This document shows, piece by piece, positions 10,816-22,237 of a stretch of DNA of 64,000 bases. Origin of the DNA: Diabrotica undecimpunctata (lineage: Eukaryota > Arthropoda > Insecta > Coleoptera > Chrysomelidae); contig NC_092804.1 of the NCBI RefSeq assembly GCF_040954645.1, forward strand, positions 144,097,108 through 144,161,107, written 5' to 3'. The notes under the pieces were generated by a model that saw nothing but the letters and a program-made list of their open reading frames with translations, was not told the origin of the DNA and searched no databases. The stretch's first letter is position 1; every line of letters starts with the position of its first letter. Both the position numbers and the translations under genes were made by a program.

Positions 10816-11146
10816 CTAACAAACTGAAATATTATATAGATTCTTTTTCTGGATTCTGAACCATCGTTCTGCCAATTTCTTTTCATTTATATTAAAAATA
10901 GTACATTTATTTTTATTACAGTTGTAGTACCTAATAAAGTAATAAAATAGTTTAATATCAAAGAAACCCGGCACGCCTCTTTGGTGTATACATTTCACCG
11001 AAATCCAACCCAAATGTCTGATGCACATTTGAGTAAAAATGAGCGTTTGCGTAAAATTTTTTTGTTATTTTCGGATTAAATTTCACAATAAATTTTGCGT
11101 CTATCTGAACATCTATTAACTGAAATAATTTTAGTTCAGATGTCAT
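10816..11146 (-). other. Unrecognised reading frames inside the DD81E element
   Basis: Two overlapping minus-strand frames join at YTPKRRAG(F). The first starts MTSELKLFQLIDVQIDAKFI and the second ends AERWFRIQKKNLYNISVC. They lie between the right terminal repeat and the transposase start. They could be an accessory or upstream coding exon, or leftover host DNA. No family recognised. Confidence 0.25.
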
Positions 11147-11273
11147 ACTAACAGTAGACCCTTTTTATTGGAATAATAATTAGATCAATTTACTTTCATA
11201 CTTCTACTTGCACAGTAAAATATTCGTTGTCACAATAATCCCAAACAGTCGTATATTCGTGGAATAACCTATA

Positions 11274-12754
11274 TTCCTTTTGTTCGCACCATATTGAATA
11301 TTTCATTAACAAAATTAATATTTTACAGTTTAAAAAAAAATATGTTTATGTATGGGAATAAGTGGGTATAATTATTGTAAATACCACAAACTTTCAGAGC
11401 AAAACAAATATGGGAATGTTTTCGTTTTTATACGTGCATAGGTTAATCGTTAATAAGTAAAATATATAAAGTTAGATACTCTATAAAATATCATTTATAA
11501 AATGGTATTTCTTATGTGATTGAATTGTAACCAAATTTTTTATTATACATTCGAGACCTGTCCTGTACAGTAGACCGAAACATCCCAGCACCAAACTCAC
11601 AAAGAGTGAACGGGATAGGTCTAGGATTAAGTGTGCCTCTATTTAATGCTGGTGTATTAATTTGTATTATGTGGGGATGAAACGGTGGCATTAAGATAGA
11701 AAGTTAGGTTAGGGACGCGTATACCGAGATGAGTGTCCCTTTGTGAGTTGGAAGGCTCAGAAGGGTGTCTGCTGTTATAGAACACCGATATTATACCATT
11801 TGGTCAGGCAAATTAAAAATCTATTACGTCATATAACTGAGATTTCACGCGCACTCAGTTTCTAAAAGGGCTCGTCAATTGAGGGAGGATGTTGCAAAAA
11901 CTAACAGTGTATTATCGATCGCACCCTCAGAAGGTACATGCAAATTTTGTCTAAGCTTAAACTCAGAGAGGGAAGTAAACTGGGATTAGGTTAACGAAAC
12001 TAACAACAGTTTGACTAGTTCAATCATTACCTTTGCTATTACGAGGATTATTCGAAGTGCTTCGGGAATAACTCCCTTATTTTTATATTAAACTAATTAA
12101 AAAATATTATACCTCTCCAACCTCGTTGAGGAAAATAATAACTAAATTTTTAAACCATGAATATTAAATAAGTAAATAATTTTATGGCTAATATATACTT
12201 CGTGATGAATTATGTACCTGTTATTACATCTTGCTTAAATCAAGTACAATAATCATACTGCTAAACACTGTTAACAAATGATCAAGTAGATACTACACGA
12301 AAAATTCAACGGAATTGGACCTAAAATGAGACATTGCCAAAGAAGGTTTAAACCACATATACAATGCACAGACTACATATCTACAGTCGGTTCACAATTT
12401 GTTGATAGCTCACTACAAGTTTAACCCTAATTAGAAAACTGAAATACAGAGAGGATAGTTAATACGATATAATAGTAAAAACCAACCTTAAAATGGACGG
12501 TTTAAGATGTTTTCGACTAACCCACCTTGTATCTGAAAGAATACAATACCTTATAATCCTATTACGAGGGTATTTTGAATGGTTAGATATGACCGACCAG
12601 TGTCGTAGAGTATATGATTGAAACATTTATTTGAACTAAATAAATATATTTTTTAAATTGTACTTATGTAAATTGTATTTTTTAATAAAACTTATTTATT
12701 TTATTCAAAAATAAAAAGTTTCTTGCCATTTGTAAAAGATACATTTATTTAATT
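11274..12754. other. No recognised gene
   Basis: About 1.5 kb of AT-rich DNA with a less AT-rich patch at 11550-11960. No frame longer than about 60 codons and no motif recognised. Confidence 0.4.
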
Positions 12755-13156
12755 AAGGGAAAAGGCGCCAAATGTCACCTAACAAAATTTCCAATGTGTT
12801 TTAAATGTATCCATTATTTTCGAATCCGGAGAAAACTAATAATATTTTTGAAAAATTTAAACGCAGAATGAAAGATTACATTATTACTGAGGGCAGAAAG
12901 TCCCTGAAAACTTCTACAATGTTTATTTTAATATGTTATGTAACAGGGGTGAAAATAAAAGAGAAAATATAGTATAATTTTTAATTGAAAATATTGCATG
13001 CAAAAGAAACTTTTTATTTATTCTAAAAAATATTTCATTCTGCCTTTAAATTTTTTAAAAATGCTGTTTAGTTTTCTCAGGATTTGAAAAAAAAATGGAT
13101 ACATTTAAAACACATTGAACATTTTGACAGGCGACATTTTGCACCTTTCCCCTTTA
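12755..13156. repeat. Foldback/MITE with ~120-bp inverted arms
   Basis: The left arm (AAGGGAAAAGGCGCCAAATG, then CAATGTGTTTTAAATGTATC and AACGCAGAATGAAA) is matched by the reverse complement of 13020-13156 (AAAGGGGAAAGGTGCAAAAT, CAATGTGTTTTAAATGTATC, AGGCAGAATGAAA). TTAA is found at both outer edges, which would fit a TTAA target. It ends 54 bases downstream of the next transposase. Confidence 0.75.
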
Positions 13157-13209
13157 ATACCTTACGATTACAACTATTATTACTTATCTTATATAATTAC
13201 GATTAGAAA

Positions 13210-14622
13210 ACTATTCAAATTCAAAATAAATAGGATCAACTTCGGAATCCGAGTCATCTTGAGGGTTAATAATTAGCGGTTGTGTCTCTACGGTCGCATC
13301 AATTATGTTATCAAGATCCCACATTTTTTGTTCTTCTTCTATTACATGCCTTACTGCATCTTTCCAGTTTTGTTCTGTAATATGTTGTAAAGACTCTGTC
13401 TGTTAAACTGTTGTAAAGTATAACAATTCACGTACAGCTTGTATTTTATATAACGTATTTTTTCTAGCCACATAACTTTTCATTTGTGCCCAAATGAGTT
13501 CAATTGGATTTATTTCGCAGTGGTAGGGTGGAAGTCTAAGGACTGTAATGTTTCGCCTTTCCGCCATTTTGTCAACTACGTATTTCTTGAAGTTAGATTT
13601 GTGTTGCCGGGCAATTTTTAGAAGTTCTGCTTTTACCATTCCATCTTCGTACGGCAGATACTTATTCCGCAGCCAGTCAAGAATATCCTGTTTCTTCCAC
13701 GCAGTCGTTGGAAGTCTTTCTACTAGTCGTGAATGATAAGGTGCATTATCTAATACTATAATTGAATTTGGTGGTATGTGTTCAATCATCTGCTCAAAAT
13801 ACTCTTCGAAAACATCAGCTGTCATCTCCTCGTGATAGTCTTTTGTGCTTTTGGACTGAAATTCCAACAAACCATGCTTAACAAATCCTTTTTCACTGCC
13901 AATGTGAGTAATTATTAATCTACTGCCTTTACCAGAAGGTGGGGAGATACCAGTAGACCAACCTTCCATAAAGTCTTGCCTGGAGCTTAATATATTTTTA
14001 TCTGACCAAATTTTTTTTAGAGTATGACCTGAGTTTACCCACGTTTCATCCTGCTAGAAGATGGGCCTTCCTTCAGCCCGGAATTTTCGTATGGATCTTA
14101 GATCATTTCTTCTCCAACATATTATCTCCTCCCGGTCAATCAAAAGTGATTTTCGGTCTGATTTCTCCCACCGGAAATTTAATTCTTTTAAAACTTGCCA
14201 CAATTTAGTTCGTCCGATATGAGGCAAATCCGGGTCGTCTCTAACTTCTTGTAAAATTTTGTTTAGGTTTGGTATTTCTTTTTTGAAAAAAAATCCATGA
14301 ATTTTCCTTCGAATACCATTTTTGGCAAATTCATCAATTTCAATAGGCTTTTTCCCTCTCTTTAAGTGTTCGTTTGTGTTTGGGTTAGCTATACCGTGTT
14401 TTTTTCTTTCTGATAGGAACCTATATATAGTTGACTCTCCTACGCCAGTCATGTTGGCACAACTTTCGACTATGTTGCGAACAGTGTTTCAGTGGGATTC
14501 TGAGAAACCAGAGCATCGTGAACATTCAGGACAATAGTCTTCTCTCTTGGTGAATTGACAGACTTACTGACTGTACGCAACAGTACCGGTGTAAAACTTG
14601 ATGATGTTGATGATGAAGCCAT
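13210..14622 (-). pseudogene. DD82E Tc1/mariner-type transposase (Sailor-like), near full length
   Basis: The start is MASSSTSSSFTPVLLRT at 14622 and the end is VDPIYFEFE at 13210, giving about 470 codons. An N-terminal helix-turn-helix is seen in NIVESCANMTGVGESTIYRF. Catalytic motifs are QDETWV, IIVLDNAPYHS and LRLPPYHCEINPIELIW. There are 82 residues between the second Asp and the Glu. Damage is light: a frameshift near 14487, a TAG before QDETW (14054) and a TAA at 13403; the frame continues past both stops. Similarity to the 9.3-10.6 kb copy is clear but distant. No terminal repeats were found by eye. Confidence 0.85.
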
Positions 14623-15330
14623 CACAAACAATCCAACAAAACGAGCACGAGCGAAAGGTACGTATATGTTCGTAGGTATATGGAATAAAAAATCACTCAC
14701 GCACTGCATATAATTCGCAAAAGAAATATTCGAGACGCTAATTACTGCCGTAGACGCGGACACACCGACGAGCCGTAAATTACATGCGATCAAAAACGTA
14801 CTAAACAAAAAAATTGTTTTCGTTCGTAATAACTTCACCCTTTTAAGTTAAGTTTCGAATATAAACTGAACAAACGAGGTACGTGGCCAAAGCATACCCA
14901 TTATATTATTAAAAATCTGGGGAATTCCATCCTAATTATCTTGCAACGAATAGTACCTTCGGATATGAATTCCAGGTTTTCTAGTAAAGTGATTAAACGC
15001 GAAGATTAGTATTGAAATATCCAAAGAGATGAGGTATTCTTATTTACAAAATTGTTAATGGTTAAATTCTTATTTTTATTAATATAATATAATTACATAA
15101 CATTAGCCGTGAAATTTTTAATTGTTTTTTTGCTAAATATATTAGTATTAAAATATTATTAATATTATATATATAACAGTATTAAAAAATATTATATTAT
15201 TATTTAATGAATAAACACCTCAGGAACGCCTATGGTTTACGACCGTTTTATGAGTTTGAGGCACATTTCGTGCTCTCAACAATTTATGAACGGAGAATAG
15301 GCTGCGAATTGTCTTATAATAAATGACTAA
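14623..15330. other. No recognised gene; AT-rich
   Basis: Presumed flank of the transposase plus an AT-rich stretch (15060-15200) rich in TATTA units. The minus-strand frame at 14470-14838 simply includes the N-terminus of the transposase. Confidence 0.4.
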
Positions 15331-15544
15331 TGCTCCAGTCGTCAGAGGCGAAAATGGCACTGAATCTCTAAAAATCATTCGAACAAACTGAATTTTGCTT
15401 AGACTGTCAATTTTGGGAGCCCAAAAAAATATGCAAAAAAGTTTACCACTCCTACTCCCCGGCTTCCCCCTATAGCTACCACTCGTAGAGGGAAAAATCG
15501 AAAAAAATCGATTTATCAAAAATCTGCAAGCTGCAGGAAAATAT
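15331..15544 (-). repeat. MITE family B, left part of a copy split by an insertion
   Basis: CCAGTCGTCAGAGGCGAAAA through ACTGAATCTCTAAAAAT and CCCCGGCTTCCCCCTA matches 51030-51230 and the reverse complement of 51690-51920. The copy continues at 17296 after removal of the intervening transposon. Confidence 0.78.
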
Positions 15545-17295
15545 CGTCGGCATAGTGCGTAATTCCTTTCATACATATTTTACAGGAGACACAAAAAACG
15601 ATTTAAAAACGACTTTACCTTTAAATGTATTTACGTTGACCATAGTTATTGTTTTTGTTGATTAGAAAATATCATAAAGGTGGAAAGTATTAGATACTTT
15701 TCTAATATTTTAACTTAAATCACAAGAATTTAAAAAAAAATGGAGATACGCAGTTTGCTTTTTTGTATTTTAGCTTAAAAATTGGAGATACTCATTTTTC
15801 TTACCATTTAAAATGAAACATTATGCAATAAAAAATCAACATAAAAACATGTTTATTCATGAAAGTATAAGATTTATGAACTTAAAAACTAAAAAGGATG
15901 AAAAAGTAGAACATTAAGAAAACTTAAAAACTAAAAAGAATTAACTAATGATGAGGTAAATTATTATAGAAATCGTGATAATCGCTTTCCATGCTCGTCT
16001 TAAGTTGTTGGAGGTGTGCATATTTTTCTGCTTTAATTTTTAGTCTTTGTTTGTGTAATGCCGGTATATTATCTGTATTAGTTGCTTGAATGCTGCTTAT
16101 GTTCAGTCTTATTGGAAGAGTTTGCCAATCTTTCTCTGAATGTCGAAGTTTAAAAAACACTCCATCGTTGGAATATTTTAATGCTTTTAGGTCGATTACC
16201 AATTGTCCAGAGATTTTTCCTGGTCTAATGGATTTAAAATATTTCAATTCATCATATTTTTTGAAGAAGTCGTGCATAAGGTATTCAACTCTGTAAGGAG
16301 CTTTTTGACATGCTGCTTTGCAGATAAATACGTAATCTGCGGGAATATTGAGTTTCTTGTTTCGAATCTTTCTTTCGATAACGGAATGAACGCTGTCCAC
16401 TTCCATTTGAGTATGGCCCTTATGTAAATATTTCTGTATCACAGTTACACCCTTTTCCAGTGCAAAATTAAATAGACCATTTGACAAAGTAATGTTTCGG
16501 TTTTGACAACCGCAGCCGTCACTCCATAGTATAATGTTAATGTTACTTTGATTTTCTAATTGATGTTCTTTCACATGTCCCTCCAAAAAATGAATTATTG
16601 TACTTATAAATTCGTTGCTTGTCAATCCGCCCTCGCTCTCATTCCAAAGGTAACAGTAGCCTTGTTTGCGCTTAATGTCACATAGTGTGAAATTATGGAC
16701 GATAAGTTTGGTCTTGTAATAAAGCGCAGAAACATTGGAGTTTGGAGAGAGCAAAACTGATTGAAGATCCATTGTTAAAACTTAATGTTGAGACTCCTTA
16801 TCTGCACTCTTTTCATTTCTTGCTTCATTTTTAGTGTTATGTGTTCATTGTATTCATCTTTCTGTTGAATTGCCTGTTTGATAAGCGACACATTTGTCGC
16901 ATAGATCCTTTTTCGGTTGATAAAGTGACAGCCGTTGCTTTCGAATTCCTTATGGAATGTGGCAATTGATACAGGTGTATGATTGTGTGTTTTGCAGTAG
17001 TCGTTTCTATAAACTTTATATAAATGGGCTTTAGAGTTTCAACTCGGTTCTAATTATTAAATAATTCACTATACACGTGCACACATGGACACTTCGTAAC
17101 AAACTGATGGATTTACGAAGTTTGCTGACTCAATTTGGCGGGAAAGGAGATACGCCGTTTTCTACTTAAGATATTGCAAGGCAAACAATTTAATCTTGGA
17201 TTTATGGACTTTTCTAGTGTATGCGTTATAATATTAATATATTAAGCCTTATATATTAAGCTTGTATAGCCTTAAGCTTATATATTAAGCCGACG
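15545..17295 (-). mobile_element. Unclassified DNA transposon, copy 1, flanked by ATAT
   Basis: Seen directly: a MITE B sequence is interrupted between GCAGGAAAATAT and ATATGTTTCAAATAAA. The homologous uninterrupted sequence at 51,2xx reads AAAAAATATTTCAAATAAA, so the insertion duplicated ATAT. The insert begins CGTCGGC and ends GCCGACG, a 7-bp inverted terminal repeat, and is 1751 bp long. It carries one coding region on the minus strand with Asp/Glu motifs that could form an RNase H-like catalytic centre. A longer relative with the same ATAT flank lies at 29446-33615. I cannot assign it to a named superfamily; Sola-type elements (4-bp duplications) are one possibility to test. Confidence 0.75.
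15945..17040 (-). pseudogene. Putative transposase of the ATAT-flanked family, copy 1
   Basis: The intact 275-codon part (15945-16772) begins MDLQSVLLSPNSNVSALYYK. It continues with GYCYLWNESEGGLTSNEF, LWSDGCGCQNRN, KGHTQMEVDSVHSVIERK and PADYVFICKAACQKAPY, and ends DYHDFYNNLPHH. Upstream, to about 17040, the frame shows YCKTHNHTPVS and a cysteine pair in KKDLCDKCVAY, with three stops. I infer a DDE-type site: D in MDLQ, D in SDGC, E in IERK (47 residues after the second D). The pattern recurs in a diverged copy at 30.2-30.6 kb (CFDFQKIL, SDSCGGQNKN, IEKR), which supports these residues. Related uncharacterised proteins are, to my memory, common in insects. Function as a transposase is inference from structure and flanks. 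Confidence 0.6.
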
Positions 17296-17400
17296 ATATG
17301 TTTCAAATAAAAAATGTAGCTGGGATAATTTTGAATAAAAATGTGTAAAACACTTTTAAACAGCGCTTGAAGTAAAATGTTCATTTTCCATTCTACTAGA
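17296..17400 (-). repeat. MITE family B, right part of the split copy
   Basis: GTTTCAAATAAAAAATGTAG followed by CTGGGATAATTTTGAA matches 51222-51260 and, inverted, 51680-51705. Together with 15331-15544 this makes one interrupted repeat. Confidence 0.7.
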
Positions 17401-18015
17401 CTCCTGATTACTATGATACTAATTTTTTTGATCTCATACCACTGAAAAATCGTTATATTCAATTGTTTTTTACGTCTTAATTGTATACTTTAAACTTATA
17501 TAACTCCGTTAAACATTGATAAAATTTAATTTTTCAAAATTCATTTTAAAGCTTATAATCATAGCTTTAAAATGAATTCAATTTAAATCTTTTTACGTTG
17601 AGCAAAAGTAAAGTTATAAGCAAAAAGTCTGATATAGTCGATAATTTGTTATTTTTTAATAATACATTTGCAATATCTCTGCTTCTAATGGACCGATTTT
17701 AATTTTTGAAAGCTTGTTTCGATTTTTTTTTGAAGAAACTAAAAATGATTTGAAAAAGGGGAATATTTTCATTAGTTTATTAGATTATTAATAACAAATT
17801 CCTTCTCAAAAATTTGGATTATCATATTGAAGATTCGGACTCAATAGCGGATCAAAATACACAGTTAGAAAATTTCATAGAGTTCAATAGGTCACGAAAC
17901 CTCCCTATGTCCCTAATCTAATATGTTTAATTGCACCTATATAAGATAATGTATTTTATGATGTTAAATAGTTGAGAATCACACCAATGATGAATAAAAT
18001 TAAAGTGACCAATTC
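17401..18015. other. No recognised gene; repeat-like AT-rich DNA
   Basis: A local inverted pair is visible (TTCATTTTAAAGCTTATAAT and TAGCTTTAAAATGAATTC near 17540-17580). No coding sequence. Confidence 0.35.
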
Positions 18016-20510
18016 TTTTTTTTTTATTTGAAACTGCTTCAACCACTAGTGTTATTAGCAATGGTCGATTTTACAGATAACATTCGTACAACGGACACTC
18101 TCTAATAAGTGATGTACTGTTAGATCACTATCACACGCGTAACACAAAGGTTTGGGTTGCTTCTGTAGTAGGAAATCATGTGTGATCTTGATGTTTCCTA
18201 ATCGTAGTCTGGAGATGATAACTTGATCTCTTCTTTTCATAAGTAGCCTCCATGGTAGGCCAGTTTGTTTTATGGATCTAAGGTTAGAATTTGAGACATC
18301 CCATGTTTCCTGCCATTTGGTCATTATTTTCCTTTTAAAATATGGTTTGACATCAAAGTGGTGACAAGTAGACAAGTAGACATTGACAATGAAATTGGTT
18401 TCTCAATTGCTTGTTTCACAACGTTGTCGGCTCTTTCATTTCCTTTTATTCCACAATGTGAAGGGGTCCAAAAAAACTGAACAGTGTTTAGTAAAAAGTT
18501 TGTTTAATGAGGATAATGAACTCAATGAATCACTAATTATTAGGCTAATAAAAATGTTATTTTTATTGACGAATTTTGTTGCCTGAAGAATGGCAAATAG
18601 TTCAGCAGAGAATATAGTGAATTGCTTAGGGAATTGAAATGACCGTTCTTCGCTGGTTGTTACAAATGCAGCACCCACTCCATTTTCCGATTTTGCCATC
18701 GCACTGTGTGAGAGATATTGTCCATGGTGGAGGATTATCAGAATTTTTAAGTATGTATTTAGGGGTACAGTGATGTCTAGGTTATTTAGAATTGTGCTGA
18801 TACGATGTTAGAATGGTGGATCTAATCTTCTTCTTGGCTGAAACGTCGAGAAAAATCTGTCAGCAAAAGTGTTTCTGAAAACAGGAATGGTTGGATATTT
18901 GTCGCATATGGTAGCATATATGAAATACTTAAATATTCCCTTTTAAGCTGAAGTGAAGGCTCCCCAGATTCACAGTACATGCTCTTAATAGGGCTTGTGT
19001 AATGTGCCTCCAATGCTATCCTAATTGCGGAATTATGAACTGGATCGAGAATTTTTAGTATTGAAGTTTTTGCCGAGTTGTACGCAACTGCCCCATAATT
19101 AAGTTTTGAGCGAATTAGGGATCTGTATAAAGTCATTAATGTTTGAGAGTCCGCGCCCCAGTAAGCTATACTTCTTAACAGTCCATTTTGTGTAGATTGT
19201 CGAAGAAAGTGCACATGTTCTTTCCAAGTTAAACGATTATCTAATTTCATGCCAAGAAAATAAATAGATTTTACATATTCAATAGAATTGTTATTTAACA
19301 CTAGGTTTGGGGGGATTAAACTAGCTCTAAAGCGTTTGCTGAAAAGCATAGCTTTTGTTTTATGAAAGAGAACCGCAGACCAGTAGTATTAGACCAGTTT
19401 TCTAGTTTGCTAATGGCTCCTTAAATATGATGTGATATTGACGATAAATTTTTCCCTCTTGAGTAGATGACCAGGTCGCCCACAAATAAATAGGCTTTGA
19501 CTAGAGGTGAAAGTGAATATTATTGATTGCAATAAAAATTATTATAATAATTATAATTATAATATATATAATATAATTAAAATATATAATATAATTAAAA
19601 TATTATAATAGTAAAATATTATTGATTGCAATAAGAATTAAAGTAACACTAAGAGTGGACCCTTGAGAAATACCGTTTGATTGGGTTTTAATATCAGAAT
19701 AAGTGCTGTCTATTCGAACTTGAAAATGTCGCTTCAGGAGAAAGTTTCGGATAAAATGCAAGATGTTTGCTTGAATTGGCCAGCTTGACAAGGTATTTAA
19801 AATATGTTGCCTCCAAATTGTGTCATAGGCATGAGTTATATCGAAGGAAACAGCTAAATAGTCATGCCCACAGCCAAATGATTCATGTACTACAGACTCT
19901 ATGTCTACTATGTTATCAGTAGTAGACCTAGATTTTCTAAAGCCACTTTGATTGAGCTAAGAAGTTTATTTTACACATGGAATACTTAAAGAGATGGGTC
20001 TGTAAGATTCTGGTCTCGATTTACTTTTACCATTTTTAAATACGTTTATTATGATAGATTTATTTTTAGATAAAAACATTTTTTGTCCAAATAAAATTGT
20101 AGAGGTCTAGTAGATACTGCTTGCCTTCAACAGGTAAAGCTAAAGAGATTCATGGAGCTCGTCCATTTTAAATTCCACATTTAAAGGTGAACTGGTGTGA
20201 TCGTCATAATCAATGTTAGATCCATCAAAGTTCTTTTTATGATTTAATAAATTTATTGGTACGTTTTCGTCACTCGACTGTTTTTTATATGTATTTGCTA
20301 GAACTGCAGCTATCTCCTCCTTTGATGAGTAAGTTTTAGTATCTTGTTCTACATAATGAATAGCATTGAAAGATTTATTTCCATACATCCTGTTGACCAT
20401 TTTCCAAACATCTGTAGTAGGAGTAGATGAATTTATGGAAGATATATATTTTTTCAGGCTTCTTTTTTACTCTGCTTTAAGACATATCTGCAGTAAGCCC
20501 GTACTGACCA
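18016..20510 (-). mobile_element. RNase H-bearing LINE (I/LOA-like), degenerate
   Basis: Read from 20510 down the minus strand: SLKKYISSINSSTPTTDVWK, a linker region (20140-20400), RT with NGISQGSTLSVTLILIAIN (19603-19791), then FVGDLVIYSRG where the catalytic YADD has decayed. Next come LNYGAVAYNSAKTSILKILD (18822-19349), RNase H with SAELFAIL and ISDSLSSL (18436-18699), and ISRLRLGNIKITHDFLL with a C-x2-C motif (18055-18375). The 3' end at 18016-18060 is a poly-A run preceded by the same ACTAGTGGTTGAAGC motif as the plus-strand relative at 36.2-37.9 kb. Many frameshifts. A 98-bp AT-rich unit is inserted in the RT. Confidence 0.85.
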
Positions 20511-21739
20511 ATTATTGTTTAACAACTACTAATACGAACTCAACACTAATAATAAAAAAAATAATAAACATGTTTTCAATAATGTCAGATAAGACTAAGA
20601 TCATACGCTACTTAGACATACAATAAATTTTGCTGTGATCTAAAACTGTACAAATTACAAGTAATAGTAAAAGGAGTGCTAAATTTTTGTTCAAGAATAT
20701 ATTTATTTGTAATATAAATTAAAAATTATTGAAACATTTTTAATTTTCCCATTTTAACTATATTGTCATTAAAATAAAAAACAAAACTCTTTTTACATAA
20801 ATTCGTCCGACGAAGTAGCTACCTAAATCCTAAATCCATCAGTAATTTTATTGTGACACATCCATCAGATCCATTGGGATCCATTCAGAATCAGCCACCA
20901 AATCCTGTCATATCACTAATTTCGATTTGAAAGCCCGACACAATTCCTGGACTCGTTTGAAAACAGGAGGGTTACAGAAAAATGACATATGGGACCTATT
21001 CGACCCTATTTACATGATAATCAAGCACACACTTGATTAATACTCTAATGTCACTTGTAGCGGAACTGATTCTATTAAATGTGTACACTTACGATTCGAG
21101 TGGTCCATGTTGGTGAATGATCGGAAAATATGATTTTTATCACATATGCCAAGAGTCTCATAGGGAATTTTACATTTATTTCTACTTTTAAACAAAAATG
21201 TTTAGAAAAGGGCTACCTAGTTGTTTTTCTGTATGTAATACAATCTGCATTTTTGTACGTACATAACATAATAGTAGTTCTGTTTTTTTAAATTATTTAT
21301 TATTATAATTATCTAATCAAATTACCTTTACTTATAAATTACTGTTCCAAGAAGTCTCTTTACGTCATCTTTATTACTGTTATAAATTTGTTTGTCGTTT
21401 TAAGATTGCTAAATTTTAATTTTGGTCATTTATAAATGTTTTTTGCATTAAAACTTTTCTCTAAAATTCAAAGAAGTGACAACTATAGCATAAATCATGA
21501 TGGTTTGGATACCAGGAAAGACGAAGTCAAACGAGTTTTAAATTTAGCCAATAACGTAAAAGACCATTTAATAGTATTCATAAATATGGAAGAATACCAA
21601 ATTATTAGTTGAAGTCTTCTTTCATAACTTTTCAACAAAAAAAAAGTACAAATCTAGGTAATGATTAGAGATTATTGAGTTTTAAAATCTTTTTAAAAAT
21701 AATTCAGGCATAAATTGACTGTAAATCATTCTCACTCTC
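20511..21739. other. No recognised gene
   Basis: Includes the probable decayed 5' part of the preceding LINE and AT-rich DNA. Nothing coding was identified. Confidence 0.35.
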
Positions 21740-22025
21740 TTGGCTAATGGAAATATCAATCAAATTTACCATATCCTGTCTAAACGTCTGTCTTTCCCAG
21801 ATCTTCTTTGGTCTTCTTCTCCTACTCCTTGCAGGAACTTACCTTGCAAATCAGCAATTCTTCGTATTGGGTTTTTCGACATTGAATATGCTTGAACCAT
21901 CTTAACATATACTCTGTTATTTTGGCATTAATTGGTCCTTTTTTTGTCACTCCACTTATCCATTCAAGCATTATGATTTCCGCCGTAGTTGTTCCAGCAT
22001 GACTTCTTTGTTTCTATCTTTTCAT
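21740..22025 (-). mobile_element. RTE-like LINE C-terminal fragment
   Basis: The minus strand reads HAGTTTAEIIMLEWISGVTK, then EYMLRWFKHIQCRKTQYEEL, with KKTKEDLG near the end. This is the AEMRMLRWMCGVT / RLRWFGHV region that follows the RT domain in RTE-type LINEs. The reading frame is shifted more than once. Confidence 0.65.
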
Positions 22026-22029
22026 CAGA

Positions 22030-22237
22030 ATGTCTTATCGACAAAAATCAAAATGTGTTTTAAAGGTAAAGAGTGCAGCTTTCGTATTTAATTTTTGTAT
22101 TTTGCTGTAAATGAAGTCAGTTTTTATAAAGATGCTAAATAAATAAACATTGCGCGATTTTTGCCATTTTTTATGAAATTAGATAAGATTTATTGTTTTC
22201 ATTGGCCGGGCACTATGGAATTTCCATTCTTAGAGCC
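22030..22237 (+). repeat. MITE family A, left arm
   Basis: AGAGTGCAGCTTTCGTATTT, AAGTCAGTTTTTATAAAG and GCGCGATTTTTGCC are the inverted complement of 24000-24155 (AGGGCAGCTTTCGAATGC on the minus strand). The arms are about 200 bp. A LINE separates them. Confidence 0.8.

Larger units (their letters stand above)
8870..11273 (-). mobile_element. Divergent Tc1/mariner-superfamily transposon (DD81E, Sailor-like)
   Basis: The ends are inverted: ATTCCACGAATATACGACTG at 8878-8897 and its reverse complement near 11246-11265. TA lies just outside both matching regions (TATACTCC left, CCTATA right). The element is about 2.4 kb and contains one transposase pseudogene (9342-10563), plus an extra unrecognised reading frame toward the right end. 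Confidence 0.8.

Noticed and set aside
15220..15576. 118-codon minus-strand frame
   Set aside because: It lies across MITE family B and its edge; matching copies elsewhere have no open frame.
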